Shown: positions 44,262 through 53,711 of the stretch, one piece after another
Position numbering within the stretch: the first letter of the stretch is position 1
Layout: each line of letters opens with the position of its first letter
DNA from: Gammaproteobacteria bacterium
GTDB lineage: Bacteria; Pseudomonadota; Gammaproteobacteria; Pseudomonadales; Azotimanducaceae
Length of the DNA stretch: 64,000 bases
Assembly: GCA_026707945.1 (NCBI GenBank)
Contig: JAPOVV010000038.1
Location: forward strand, 186,001-250,000
Direction: 5' to 3'
The notes under the pieces: generated by a model
Told to the model about the DNA's origin: nothing
The model's database searches: none
The model's input: the letters and a program-made list of their open reading frames with translations, nothing else
Translations under genes and position numbers: made by a program

Positions 44262-45059
44262 ATGACCGTAAATGAAACCAGCGAGTCACTTCGGGAAACC
44301 GCAATTACCGCGGCAGTGGCAGGCGGTCAAGAAACGCTGAAGTGGTTTCGGCAGAAGATGGGAGTGGAGAACAAGGCGGGAGGTTCCGGATTTGACCCAG
44401 TCACAGCCGCTGATAGAGCGTGTGAAAAGGTCATCCGTGAATACATCCAAGCGCAATTCCCTGACCACGCAATCCGAGGTGAAGAGTTCGATGACGTAGG
44501 ATCGGGTGAGTGGACGTGGTTGATCGACCCGATCGACGGCACGAGAGCGTTTATCAGTGGCTTTGTGCATTGGGGTGTGCTGCTGGGATTGCTCCACAAC
44601 GAGCAGCCGCACTTGGGCGTCATGGTCCAACCGTTTCTTGGCGAAGTATTTGTTGGCGATGGCGAGTCCGCTAGTTACATGCACGATGGAAAATCGATTG
44701 CGATGCATACACGCGAGACTCAGAATCTTGAGGACGCGACATTCGCGACGACCGACCCGAGATTGTTTAAGAAATGGGACGACGAAAAAATATTGGAAGC
44801 GATCGAGTCTCAGGTTCGGCTGGTTCGCTACGGCACCGACTGTTACCAATACGCGATGGTTGCGCTTGGGCAGTTGGATTTGGTAGTCGAAAACGTCCTC
44901 AAACCTTGGGATATCTTGCCTCTCGTGCCTATCGTTCGTGGTGCGGGTGGCACGATAACGAACTGGCAAGGTGGCGATGATCTCTCGGAAGGTCAAGTCA
45001 TCGCGTCGGCAAACGAGACCTTACATCAAGACGTTTTGGCGAGAATTAGACAGTCATAG
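44262..45059 (+). CDS. Inositol-monophosphatase-family phosphatase
   Basis: A 265-residue member of the inositol-phosphatase superfamily. Metal-site motifs are FDPVTAADRACEKVIRE, IRGEEFD, WTWLIDPIDGTRAFISG and, late in the chain, LKPWDILPLVPIVRGAGG. The GTRAFISG form is frequent in bacterial histidinol-phosphate phosphatases (HisN type), so histidinol phosphate is a reasonable substrate, though the gene is not in a his operon. The ATG at 44262 is preferred; an upstream TTG would fall inside the terminator of the preceding gene. Confidence 0.88.
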   Translation: MTVNETSESLRETAITAAVAGGQETLKWFRQKMGVENKAGGSGFDPVTAADRACEKVIREYIQAQFPDHAIRGEEFDDVGSGEWTWLIDPIDGTRAFISGFVHWGVLLGLLHNEQPHLGVMVQPFLGEVFVGDGESASYMHDGKSIAMHTRETQNLEDATFATTDPRLFKKWDDEKILEAIESQVRLVRYGTDCYQYAMVALGQLDLVVENVLKPWDILPLVPIVRGAGGTITNWQGGDDLSEGQVIASANETLHQDVLARIRQS

Positions 45060-45156
45060 AGATGCATGCTCGCCAGACTAAAAATGCGTTTTATGAACTA
45101 AATTTGCTTCGTAGACACCGACGATTTGCATGAGCATTCATGGTGTACACTAGGCT

Positions 45157-46128
45157 TTAATCCCCTAATAGATAGACTCCGACGCGATGTTCGCAGCTTT
45201 GCCTGGGTTCCACATCGCCTTGGGGATCCGGTTCTTCGAAGGCAGAGTGAAAGGTGTTGTGGACTACTGACCTGTCGTCATCTTTGTGATACTCAAACAG
45301 ATTGAACACCAATACTTCATTCGTAGTCATGCGGGGATAGTAGTACCAGCGCTGATCTTTGTTGTAGCGCAGGGACAACTGATTCGTGACTTCCCCTGAC
45401 ATCGTAAATCCCATCAAACCCGAGGAGATAAGGTCGTCACGGTGAAGGGAGCTGGCGTCCAGCACTGCTAAAGGTGCGTGTTGCAGCGGCTGGCTCATGT
45501 TGACCGTACGCCAGAAGTTGATACTCATGTATCCGCGTACGTCGTCGCTGTCGAATCGGTTACGCCAATCCAGAGCGTAATCCTCGCCAATATACGCTTT
45601 TGCGTTTTCTTCGAAGTCATCCGCGGTCCTGCCGTAATCATTGTGAACGACAAAAGCGAAGTAAGGATTCGCAGTACCTTCCCCACGCCGCAACAGCATG
45701 TTTGGTTGATCGATCTCGATCCGTTCACCGGGAAGCAACGTGCGTCGAATAATGTCGTCAATTTCAGGCATGTAATGGCGTTCGACTTCATTGATATCTG
45801 AATTTGCTGCAATCGATTGATTGCCAAGTGCATCTGTAGCCCCGAAGGCACCAGAATCCCAGTTTAGAACCTTTGATTCGTGTTGAAGCAGTACGAAGCC
45901 ATGTCGTTTGAAAAACCGACTACAGAAATCTGGTTGCCCATCGTCTTCAGACTTCTGCAAGTGTCGACCGTCGAAGATGTTGATAAGCGGCGCTTCGTCG
46001 ACGAGGTAGACTCCTTGCGTCGGTCGTAGTTCGGTTGCGTCGATCACGACCTTGTGATCGCTCGCAAAGCCCGGTTTGAACAGCCCGTTCAGACACGTTG
46101 GGACCGACTTTAGATCGTGGGTATCCAT
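45157..46128 (-). CDS. CmcJ/NvfI-family oxidoreductase
   Basis: A 323-residue protein of the CmcJ/NvfI group, non-heme iron 2-oxoglutarate-type oxygenases named after cephamycin and novofumigatonin biosynthesis. Conserved parts: FRRHGFVLLQHESKV-like stretch (RFFKRHGFVLLQHESKVLNW), VVHNDYGRTADDF (His and Asp of the metal site), YMSINFWRTVNMSQPLQHAP, RWYYYPRMTTNEVLVFNLFE and VVHNTFHSAFEEPD. The substrate is unknown. The gene is alone and divergent from the amidase. Confidence 0.8.
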   Translation of the reverse strand: MDTHDLKSVPTCLNGLFKPGFASDHKVVIDATELRPTQGVYLVDEAPLINIFDGRHLQKSEDDGQPDFCSRFFKRHGFVLLQHESKVLNWDSGAFGATDALGNQSIAANSDINEVERHYMPEIDDIIRRTLLPGERIEIDQPNMLLRRGEGTANPYFAFVVHNDYGRTADDFEENAKAYIGEDYALDWRNRFDSDDVRGYMSINFWRTVNMSQPLQHAPLAVLDASSLHRDDLISSGLMGFTMSGEVTNQLSLRYNKDQRWYYYPRMTTNEVLVFNLFEYHKDDDRSVVHNTFHSAFEEPDPQGDVEPRQSCEHRVGVYLLGD

Positions 46129-46347
46129 GGGACGTCTATCGTAATGCTTTATCCGCTATTGAGTATAGGTAAATACCTGCATCTAGAAGGGCTATTAGTT
46201 ACCGGACGAGTCTATCGATCTATTGATTGCAAGCCTAGATATGACTCGATGGCATAGAGCTTCATTGCGGATCTTCTGACTCCGTAGTGACGATCAACTT
46301 CGCAATAGACTAGCCATATCATTCAAACTTCATTAAAGGAGCCGCCG

Positions 46348-47793
46348 ATGTCTGAATTCGCGTTTGAAAGTGCTGTGTCGTTAGCCCGACGACTACGTGC
46401 TAAAGAGATTTCTAGCGTGGAGCTGTTGAGCTATTACTTTGACCGAGTCGATAAGTTCAACGGCGCATTGAACGCGGTGATTTGGGAAATCCGCGACGAG
46501 GCGATGGAAGACGCCAAACGTGCAGACGCCGCGATCGCAGCGGGCGAGATTTCAGGGCCACTACATGGCGTGCCGATGACCATCAAAGAGTCGTATGACG
46601 TCAAAGGTACGCCGTCGACTTGGGGTGCTCCGTACCTGAAGGACAACATAGCGCGCCACGATGCGCTTTCAGTCGAACGATTGCGAGCAGCAGGTGCCGT
46701 GATTTTTGGTAAGACCAACGTACCTCTGATGCTGTCGGACTTTCAGAGCTATAACGAGATTTACGGTACGACCAACAATCCCTACGATGTCACCAGGATT
46801 CCGGGAGGTTCCTCTGGGGGCTCCGCGGCGACCTTAGCAGCAGGCATGACGGGGATCGACAGCGGGTCGGATATTGGTGGATCGATTCGGAATCCGGCAC
46901 ACTTCTGCGGCGTGTTTGGTCATAAACCCACCTGGAACATGCTGCCACCTCGCGGTCATGCAACGCCGGGCATTTTGAGTCCTTCCGACCTGTCGGTAAT
47001 TGGCCCACTGGGTCGAGGTGCAGAAGACGTAGAAGTCGCGACGCGCGTTATGGCGGGACCTAATGAGATCGAGTCTCGAGGTCTGAAGCTCGAACTACCT
47101 GAGTTCGAGAAGCAGGCTAGCGACTTGAAGGTAGCGGTGTGGCGCGATGATGAGATGGCGCCGGTAGATGCATCGGTATCCGCCCGCGTCGACATGGTTG
47201 CCGAGGCATTGCGTTCTGAAGGCGCTCAGCTCGATTTCGACGCTCGGCCTGATTTCACCTCCCAGCATACGCATTTCACGTATCAATCTTTGCTGTCCGC
47301 AACGATGGCCTGTCGAGTACCGGAAGATCAGTACCAGCGAAATTTAGAAGCTGCGAATGCTCTTGATCCGAATGATGAGAGTTTGGATGCAGTCGTGCGT
47401 CGGTCACAGGTGGCGCGATTCCGTGAATGGGTGGGTAACAACGAAAAACGCACCCATATTCGATGGGCGTGGCACAAATTCTTCGAAGACTATGACATCG
47501 TGCTGATGCCGATCATGGCGCGTTCAGCGTTTCCACACGATCATCGACCGTTCGGGGAAAGGGTGATCACTGTGAACGGCGAACCGCAAGCCTACTTTCT
47601 ACAAGTCTTTTGGGCCGGATTACCGACCAATGCGTATCTCCCATCGACAATCGTGCCGACAGGACTTGACGATGAAGGACTGCCGATCGGTGTTCAAGTT
47701 GTCGGACCTGAGTACGGTGATTTGACGACCTTAGGTGTGGCGCGTCTGTTAGAGAAGCAAGGCTTCACGTTCACGCCACCAGCTGGGTACTAG
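46348..47793 (+). CDS. Amidase (amidase-signature family)
   Basis: A 481-residue amidase-signature hydrolase. The catalytic Lys is in HGVPMTIKESYDVKG, the signature is IPGGSSGGSAATLAAGM, and the serine-rich SDIGGSIRNPAHFCGVFGHK holds the catalytic Ser. The AAAGGAG ribosome-binding site is excellent. Its TAG stop overlaps the GTG start of mvaD by one base, so the two genes are translationally coupled although their functions have no obvious link. It hydrolyses an amide of unknown identity. Confidence 0.93.
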   Translation: MSEFAFESAVSLARRLRAKEISSVELLSYYFDRVDKFNGALNAVIWEIRDEAMEDAKRADAAIAAGEISGPLHGVPMTIKESYDVKGTPSTWGAPYLKDNIARHDALSVERLRAAGAVIFGKTNVPLMLSDFQSYNEIYGTTNNPYDVTRIPGGSSGGSAATLAAGMTGIDSGSDIGGSIRNPAHFCGVFGHKPTWNMLPPRGHATPGILSPSDLSVIGPLGRGAEDVEVATRVMAGPNEIESRGLKLELPEFEKQASDLKVAVWRDDEMAPVDASVSARVDMVAEALRSEGAQLDFDARPDFTSQHTHFTYQSLLSATMACRVPEDQYQRNLEAANALDPNDESLDAVVRRSQVARFREWVGNNEKRTHIRWAWHKFFEDYDIVLMPIMARSAFPHDHRPFGERVITVNGEPQAYFLQVFWAGLPTNAYLPSTIVPTGLDDEGLPIGVQVVGPEYGDLTTLGVARLLEKQGFTFTPPAGY

Positions 47794-48770
47794 TGCACGC
47801 AGCAACTGCCTATGCACATCCCAATATCGCACTCGTCAAGTATTGGGGCAAGAGCAACGACGACCTGAACGTCCCGGCAACGCCTTCGTTGGCGTTGACC
47901 CTGGGTGACTTGCGGACGACGACACGAATAGAGGCTGCGGCTTCGGAAGTGGTTGTGGTTGACGGTCACCAGGTTCGTGACGCCAAGATCGAAAGATGGC
48001 TTGAACGTCTTCGAGGCGCGTTCAATCTGCCTCCGTTGCGTATCGAGTCGTCGAGTGACTTTCCCGCGAATAGTGGATTGGCATCATCGGCTTCTGGATT
48101 CGCGGCGCTTACGCTAGCGATCTCGAGTGCTTTTGATCTCGATTTGTCTCTGCAGGAACAGTGTGAATGGGCACGGTTCGGCTCCGGTTCGGCTGCCCGT
48201 TCGCTTCATGGCGGTTTCGTGGCGTTGGAATCCGAGGGAGACGTTTGTCGAGCGTCTCAGATTTTGGACGAAAATGAATGGAACCTTGCCATTGCGGTTG
48301 CGATCACGTCGGATAGCGTCAAATCGACAGGGTCTACCGCGGGCATGACCGCTTCACGGGAGACTTCTCCCTTCTATGACGGGTGGTTGCGCGCAACGAT
48401 CGAAGCATTTGATCTGGGGCTAGTAGCCGTCAAGAACAAGGACTTCGATGCACTCGCGAAAATAGCTGAAGCAAGTTGTCGACAGATGCATGCACTGATG
48501 CTCAGTACGGAACCTGCGTTAATTTACTGGAACGCCGCGACACTGAACTGTATAGATGCCGTCACGCGCATGCGCAAGGACGGTATCAATGTGTTCTACA
48601 CGATCGATGCTGGATCACATGTGAAGGCCGTTTGTGAAGCGGACGTCGTGACGCGAGTGAGTGAACAGTTAAGCCGTGTTGACGGTGTGCACTCCGTGAT
48701 CGGTAGTGGCATCGGCGGACCTGCTCAAATCAAAGATTCGTCCTCACCAGGCAAGGTGAGCGATGATTAG
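47793..48770 (+). CDS. mvaD: Diphosphomevalonate decarboxylase
   Basis: This GHMP-fold enzyme converts mevalonate 5-diphosphate to isopentenyl diphosphate with ATP. The 325-residue sequence begins ATAYAHPNIALVKYWGKSND, with PATPSLALTLGDL next. It has the ATP loop SDFPANSGLASSASGFAALT, the catalytic-region SGSAARSLHGGFVALE, and KSTGSTAGM. The GTG start overlaps the amidase stop. It converges on sseA, and the other mevalonate genes lie just beyond on the opposite strand. Confidence 0.93.
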   Translation: MHAATAYAHPNIALVKYWGKSNDDLNVPATPSLALTLGDLRTTTRIEAAASEVVVVDGHQVRDAKIERWLERLRGAFNLPPLRIESSSDFPANSGLASSASGFAALTLAISSAFDLDLSLQEQCEWARFGSGSAARSLHGGFVALESEGDVCRASQILDENEWNLAIAVAITSDSVKSTGSTAGMTASRETSPFYDGWLRATIEAFDLGLVAVKNKDFDALAKIAEASCRQMHALMLSTEPALIYWNAATLNCIDAVTRMRKDGINVFYTIDAGSHVKAVCEADVVTRVSEQLSRVDGVHSVIGSGIGGPAQIKDSSSPGKVSDD

Positions 48771-48775
48771 CTTGC

Positions 48776-49597
48776 CTAACCGTCTTCCGGTGCGATGGGA
48801 CGGCTCGGATCCTCAATCCACTCGCTCCATGAACCAGGATAAAGGATCGGTTCTAGATATCCGGCGAGCAACAGTGCCATGATGTTGTGCGTTGCCGATA
48901 CGCCTGAGCCGCAGTAGCAGACGATCGATCCGTCAGGATCTAACTCCGAAAATCGATCGGGATTACGTATGAATCGCTTATCGCTCGACTGATTCTCGTC
49001 GAACGGATAACAAGCAGCGCCAGGGATGTGACCTCCCGTATGGTCAATCGTCTCGTTTTGACCCAAGAATCGATCGTGAGATCTTGCGTCGATTAGCGTG
49101 TGCTTATCACCTAACAAATCATCGGGTCCGCAAAGTTTCGTCAGTGAAGATCCTGCTTCAAAATCACAGGGCTCAGGTTGCACAACATCGACTTCTGTCT
49201 TGAAGCCGTGATCAAGCCACTGCTGCAATCCACCATCGAGCACACGTACATCCGCGTGCCCGACCCAACGCATCATCCACCACAATCGGCAGGCGAACGT
49301 ACAAGCGCCATCGTCGTACGCGACAATCGAACATTCGTTGTCAATGCCATAGGTGCCAAGCGTCTTGGTAAAGCGTTGCTGGTCTGGTAACGGGTGTCGA
49401 CCACGGACTCCTGCTGGATCACTAAGATCGAGTTCGAGCGGCATATATTGCGAGCTGGGAATGTGACTTTCGTTAAACTGAGTTCTGCCGAGCGGCGGAT
49501 CGACTAACGACCAACGACAGTCAATGACTCGTAGTTTGGTTTCACCGATCCGACCGGCTAGTTCAGTTGCCGAGATGAGTAATTTGTCCGCTTGCAT
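48776..49597 (-). CDS. sseA: Rhodanese-type sulfurtransferase (SseA-like)
   Basis: Two rhodanese domains in 273 residues. The active-site cysteine is in IVCYCGSGVSATHN, where the loop CGSGVSA is that of 3-mercaptopyruvate sulfurtransferases. Other motifs: VIDCRWSLVDPPLGR, YGIDNECSIVAYDDG and IDARSHDRFLGQ. It moves sulfur to thiols or cyanide. It is last in a minus-strand run with xthA, the reductase-kinase fusion and the phosphomevalonate kinase, but is probably there by location only. Confidence 0.9.
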   Translation of the reverse strand: MQADKLLISATELAGRIGETKLRVIDCRWSLVDPPLGRTQFNESHIPSSQYMPLELDLSDPAGVRGRHPLPDQQRFTKTLGTYGIDNECSIVAYDDGACTFACRLWWMMRWVGHADVRVLDGGLQQWLDHGFKTEVDVVQPEPCDFEAGSSLTKLCGPDDLLGDKHTLIDARSHDRFLGQNETIDHTGGHIPGAACYPFDENQSSDKRFIRNPDRFSELDPDGSIVCYCGSGVSATHNIMALLLAGYLEPILYPGSWSEWIEDPSRPIAPEDG

Positions 49598-49604
49598 GAT
49601 GTAC

Positions 49605-50378
49605 CTACTCGAGATCTACGTAGACCGGGGCATGATCTGATGCGGTCAGCCCTTCTTGTTTCTTCCTGAAGTCACGGTCGATGACCACCTCATTCGTACG
49701 GTCAACGATGCCTTGTGTACCGAGTAAAAGGTCGATGCGCAACCCATGGTTTCGCTGAAAAGCGCCGGCACGGTAGTCCCACCACGAAAACGCGTCAGAA
49801 TCGGGGTATTTGTTTCGGAATAAATCGGTAAGCCCTAAATCAAATAGCTTCGTTAGTACGTCCCGCTCTTCGACGGTATGGAAGATCTCGCCGTCGCCAC
49901 CCTCGCCATGGTGGGAGTCAGCAGCGGTTGCACAGATGTTGTAGTCTCCACCGATGATAAAGTCCTTGCCATTCGAAATCTGCGTCTCACAGAAATCCCG
50001 TAGTGCGCCGAACCAATCGAGTTTCATTTGGAAGTCGGCATGTTCGAGATTCTTGCCGTTCGGACAGTACACGCAGGCGTAGTTCAGATCACCAAAGTCC
50101 CCGGCGATCAATCGAGCGCCGTTTTCTTCACGGCCTGGAAGACCGAGTTGTGTAACGTCTACATCTGCTTTGGCGGCGAAGGCAACGCCATTCCAGCTCT
50201 TCTGGCCATGAACATGAACTTGATAGCCAAGCTCTTCAAAAGCTTCTGCCGGAAAGTTCTCTTCCGTTGCTTTGATTTCTTGAAAACCGACGAGATCGGG
50301 TTGCCTTGACTCCAACCAGATCTTGACGTAGTCGATTCGAGCGCGGACGCCATTGATGTTCCACGTCGCGATGCGCAT
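49605..50378 (-). CDS. xthA: Exodeoxyribonuclease III / AP endonuclease
   Basis: The protein repairs abasic sites and 3' blocks. Starting at MRIATWNINGVRARIDYV gives 257 residues, the normal length; a frame extension to 50462 would run back into the mvaAK gene and is rejected. Metal and active-site motifs: LVGFQEIKA, IIGGDYNICA, WWDYRAG and LTASDHAPVYVDLE. The start lies 5 bases after the stop of the reductase-kinase fusion. Confidence 0.93.
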   Translation of the reverse strand: MRIATWNINGVRARIDYVKIWLESRQPDLVGFQEIKATEENFPAEAFEELGYQVHVHGQKSWNGVAFAAKADVDVTQLGLPGREENGARLIAGDFGDLNYACVYCPNGKNLEHADFQMKLDWFGALRDFCETQISNGKDFIIGGDYNICATAADSHHGEGGDGEIFHTVEERDVLTKLFDLGLTDLFRNKYPDSDAFSWWDYRAGAFQRNHGLRIDLLLGTQGIVDRTNEVVIDRDFRKKQEGLTASDHAPVYVDLE

Positions 50379-50383
50379 GAGTG

Positions 50384-52630
50384 CTACTCGATAGTGAATG
50401 AAAGGGTCTGGTAGCCGGCGGTTTCCATCGCTGTCACGACATCTTCTTGCGTATCCGGACAAAGCGCGACCACGCTACCGCCGCCGCCAGCGCCGGTAAT
50501 TTTCGCCCCAAGCGCTCCGTTGTTTCGTGCCAGGAACACGAGTTCCTCTAGTGCGGGAGTAGAAATCTGAATGGCATTCAGACATCCATGCGCCATGTTC
50601 ATCAATTCACCCAGCTCGGTGAGGTTGCCATTCGTAAACGCTTCTGTACCGTCGGTAGTAATGGATGCGAGTTGGTCAAAAACCATTTCATACGCGACTT
50701 GGCGTCTCTCGTGCGCTTGTCGTACTTGCTCGACCATATTCGCGGTCAGGCTTTCCTTTCCAGACATACCAACGACAAGAGGTACCTGCTTCGCCGGTCG
50801 GATGATTTCGTGTGCCGGATCGTCAGAGTTTGTGGGTTGCTTGTAAAGCAAGGGTTCGCCGTAGGTGGCGATCGTGTTATCGACTCCTGAGGGATTGCCG
50901 TGAGCGGCGCGTTCACATTGGAATGCGAGTTCGTTGATGCGCTCTGAATCGAGACCCAGATCAAAAAAGTCGCTTAAAGCTCGGATAACCGCGACCGCGA
51001 TGGCGGCAGAGCCGCCTAAACCCATGGCGCGCGGCACGTTGGGGAAGACTTCAATAGCGAGAGGTTTTTCGTTGAGACCTAGTTGTTGAAGGAGCATTGC
51101 CAGCACGCCGACGAGTCCTTGCGGGTTGGCTTCAGACATGTGAATCGTTTGTTCGATGCCCCAACGCGGAATGAGCAATACTGGTTCTTCTGACGGTACG
51201 ACCCGAGCTTCAACCGCCAAAGGCAAGGGCACCGCTAATGCAGGTCGCCCGTATACAACCGAGTGTTCGCCGAGCAGGATGACTTTGCCGCACGATGCGC
51301 TGCGCGCTTGTTCAGCGTCATCATCGGCTTGAGTAGAACGTAGGCGCCGCAAGATATCCTGTGCACGCCACACCTTGATGTCGCCTTCCTCAATGAGGGC
51401 ATCAACGACCTCGTCGAAATATTCGTCAGGTATATTGGCGGTGGACGCAACACTCCTTGCGTGCAAGTTCATATGGTGTTGTTGGATTCCAGCCGTCGAT
51501 AACGACCTGAGCGCCGCGAAGTTCTGTGCGATACCCACCGCACCCATGACACCGGCAAGCTCCGGGGCGTTTGGTGAACCAAGTATTCGGTGATTAATCG
51601 CGACGGTTGGATTGGTTTCGAGGGAGCCACCCACGGTACCAACCTTCATCGGCATATGCAGGACGCCCACCAATGCGCCGCTCTCTGATTTAGACCAGGA
51701 AGTGAGCGCTCGATATTGCCCGTCTACGGCTGCAAACGCGTGAGCGGCTGCTTCAATGGCTCGGAAATCGTTCCCGGTCGCCAAGGCGACCGCATCGATG
51801 CCGTTCATGATGCCTTTGTTATGGGTAACCGCACGATATGAATCGACGCGTGCCCAATCGTTAGCCAGAATGATGCCGTCACGTACTCGCTCGCCTGAAT
51901 AGTCGCCGGTAGCGAGATTCTCAACAGGAATCGTCAGTTTCGCCGTTACCATGGCGCGATCGGTTAGATTAGAGAGAATCCTTAGAAAAACCGTGCCGCC
52001 TGAAATGGTCTCGATCAGACTTGCGATACCCTCGCACATGCTGTTAACGACGTTAGCACCCATCGCGTCACGGGTGTCTACCAGTAGATGCAGAACGACG
52101 AGAGTCCCCTTCGATTCACCGACATCATGGTGAAGATGGACTTCGATGTCGACCGCCCCACCACCACGCGCCACCATCTTGGGATGCAGACTATTTGCGA
52201 GATTCAAGATGGCTTCACGGTTCTCCAGCAGAAGTTCCTTGGCGTTGTCGGGCTCCTCGATATTTGCGATCTGAACCTGCCCGATGAGTATCGGATCTGT
52301 GGTTTCAGCTTCGATACCACCTGATAGACGCATGATGCGAGCGGCGCCGGATAAACCGGCGACGATCGACGGTTCCTCGACGACCAAGGGCACGATGTAG
52401 TCCTTGCCGTTGATCAGGAAATTCAGACCGATGCCGAGAGGTAGTCCCATGACGCCAACCACGTTTTCGATCATACGATCAGCGGTCGGGGTGCGTAATG
52501 TGTGCGTGCCGCTATCCAGAGCCTGGACATCGGCCGTGCTCAATAATCCGCGCTCGCGCAACGCCTCAATTCGTGCGGGTATATCAAGCTTGAAGAATCC
52601 CGGGATTCTAGAGTTGGACGGTTGCGCCAT
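50384..52630 (-). CDS. Class II HMG-CoA reductase fused to mevalonate kinase
   Basis: One 748-residue polypeptide with two catalytic halves. Residues 1-430 are a class II (bacterial) HMG-CoA reductase: ENVVGVMGLPLGIGLNFLIN, LVDTRDAMGANVVNSMCEG, THNKGIMNGIDAVALATGND and GTVGGSLETNP, with QQHHMNLHAR near the end. From about 437 a mevalonate kinase begins: CGKVILLGEHSVVYGRPALA, then PRAMGLGGSAAIAVAVIRAL, HGNPSGVDNTIATYG and KITGAGGGGSVVAL. It would take HMG-CoA through mevalonate to mevalonate 5-phosphate. The linker is charged and short (QADDDAEQARSA). The frame is continuous, and its start overlaps the phosphomevalonate kinase gene by 23 bases. Confidence 0.93.
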   Translation of the reverse strand: MAQPSNSRIPGFFKLDIPARIEALRERGLLSTADVQALDSGTHTLRTPTADRMIENVVGVMGLPLGIGLNFLINGKDYIVPLVVEEPSIVAGLSGAARIMRLSGGIEAETTDPILIGQVQIANIEEPDNAKELLLENREAILNLANSLHPKMVARGGGAVDIEVHLHHDVGESKGTLVVLHLLVDTRDAMGANVVNSMCEGIASLIETISGGTVFLRILSNLTDRAMVTAKLTIPVENLATGDYSGERVRDGIILANDWARVDSYRAVTHNKGIMNGIDAVALATGNDFRAIEAAAHAFAAVDGQYRALTSWSKSESGALVGVLHMPMKVGTVGGSLETNPTVAINHRILGSPNAPELAGVMGAVGIAQNFAALRSLSTAGIQQHHMNLHARSVASTANIPDEYFDEVVDALIEEGDIKVWRAQDILRRLRSTQADDDAEQARSASCGKVILLGEHSVVYGRPALAVPLPLAVEARVVPSEEPVLLIPRWGIEQTIHMSEANPQGLVGVLAMLLQQLGLNEKPLAIEVFPNVPRAMGLGGSAAIAVAVIRALSDFFDLGLDSERINELAFQCERAAHGNPSGVDNTIATYGEPLLYKQPTNSDDPAHEIIRPAKQVPLVVGMSGKESLTANMVEQVRQAHERRQVAYEMVFDQLASITTDGTEAFTNGNLTELGELMNMAHGCLNAIQISTPALEELVFLARNNGALGAKITGAGGGGSVVALCPDTQEDVVTAMETAGYQTLSFTIE

Positions 52631-53570
52631 GGTTCTCGACCTTTAAGTTCAACAGATTCAGACCTTTGCGGGTCACAGTTCGTTCAAACGCATCAAGTGC
52701 CTTAGGATCGTCACTCAGTGCGACGCCCGTATCGCCGCCGCCCGCTCCGCAGGGCTTGTAAAGTACGCCCACATCATTTCCAATCTCAAGCGCGGTACGG
52801 TGAGCGCTGCCATAGATACCGAGTTGAGTACGTTGGTCAAATTCAAACACAAATTGGTTGAGTTTTGCCAAGTTTCGTAGAAAAAGCTTAACTTCGTGCA
52901 GAGATTCTGCGACGGCAGTTGCAAGTTTTTGCCAGTTTACGACTTCTTCCTCGGATCGCCTTTCAACGAGCGTACGAAATTTCAAGAGCATAGGCTCAGT
53001 ACTCGTACTTGTACCGGTAAAAACAAAGCGCATATTCAGTCCAGACGGAGGCTTAACGCGGACCCCGGCGCCGTTTTGAAAGCGAGTGAGACCGCCCAGT
53101 TTTGCTGCGACGATGTCCAATCCACTCCCGTTTTTCCCGTGTAAGGAATTATGAAGCTCAATCAGTCTTTTGGTCGTGAAGCGATGGCCAGTAACGTGTC
53201 CCAGTGCTTCGGCAAGAGCGACTAGGATCGCGGCGCTTGAACCTACACCAAGCTTGTTCGTGTTTTCGTAGAAGGCGCTTGTATCGAGCTCAAGCTCGGC
53301 GTGTTCAGGCAGCGTGGACGGTGTCGGTAGAGCGGAAATTAACGTATCGAGAAGCTGCTGATCGCCAGAGTCTAGCAAGGAAGTCAGACTGTCATATTCG
53401 GCGTCTGACGCGATGTTTGAACGAATCGACCAGCCACCTGCCACTTTTGGTGTCAATATTGCCGACGCAACGCAATTTACAGCCAACACGAGTGCTGGTG
53501 CATCGAGTAGCGCGATATAGTCGCCGGAAAGTACCAGTTTGCCGGGGGCGCGGCCTGTGATGTGCGTCAC
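52608..53570 (-). CDS. Phosphomevalonate kinase
   Basis: A 320-residue GHMP kinase that phosphorylates mevalonate 5-phosphate to the diphosphate. Motifs are ITGRAPGKLVLSGDYIALLD, ENTNKLGVGSSAAILVALAE (ATP loop) and the C-terminal YKPCGAGGGDTGVAL. The sequence fits the ERG8-type phosphomevalonate kinase, and the context leaves this as the missing step. It starts at GTG and overlaps the reductase-kinase fusion, so translation is coupled. It is the first gene of the minus-strand mevalonate run. Confidence 0.88.
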   Translation of the reverse strand: MTHITGRAPGKLVLSGDYIALLDAPALVLAVNCVASAILTPKVAGGWSIRSNIASDAEYDSLTSLLDSGDQQLLDTLISALPTPSTLPEHAELELDTSAFYENTNKLGVGSSAAILVALAEALGHVTGHRFTTKRLIELHNSLHGKNGSGLDIVAAKLGGLTRFQNGAGVRVKPPSGLNMRFVFTGTSTSTEPMLLKFRTLVERRSEEEVVNWQKLATAVAESLHEVKLFLRNLAKLNQFVFEFDQRTQLGIYGSAHRTALEIGNDVGVLYKPCGAGGGDTGVALSDDPKALDAFERTVTRKGLNLLNLKVENHGATVQL

Positions 53571-53711
53571 TGAGTTACGCTTCCGCCAGGAAGATTTTCT
53601 ATGCTAAGGCGATCGATTCCATTGTAAAACAGGCGACACGTATTGTTTCTTTCGAATATATGCACAATCGCACGTACTAATCGTCGTTAATCGAAATTCG
53701 ACGGAATATTC

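Noticed and set aside
49605-50462. A longer xthA beginning at 50462.
   Set aside because: It overlaps the coding 3' end of the reductase-kinase fusion, and MRIATWN at 50378 is the family's normal N-terminus.
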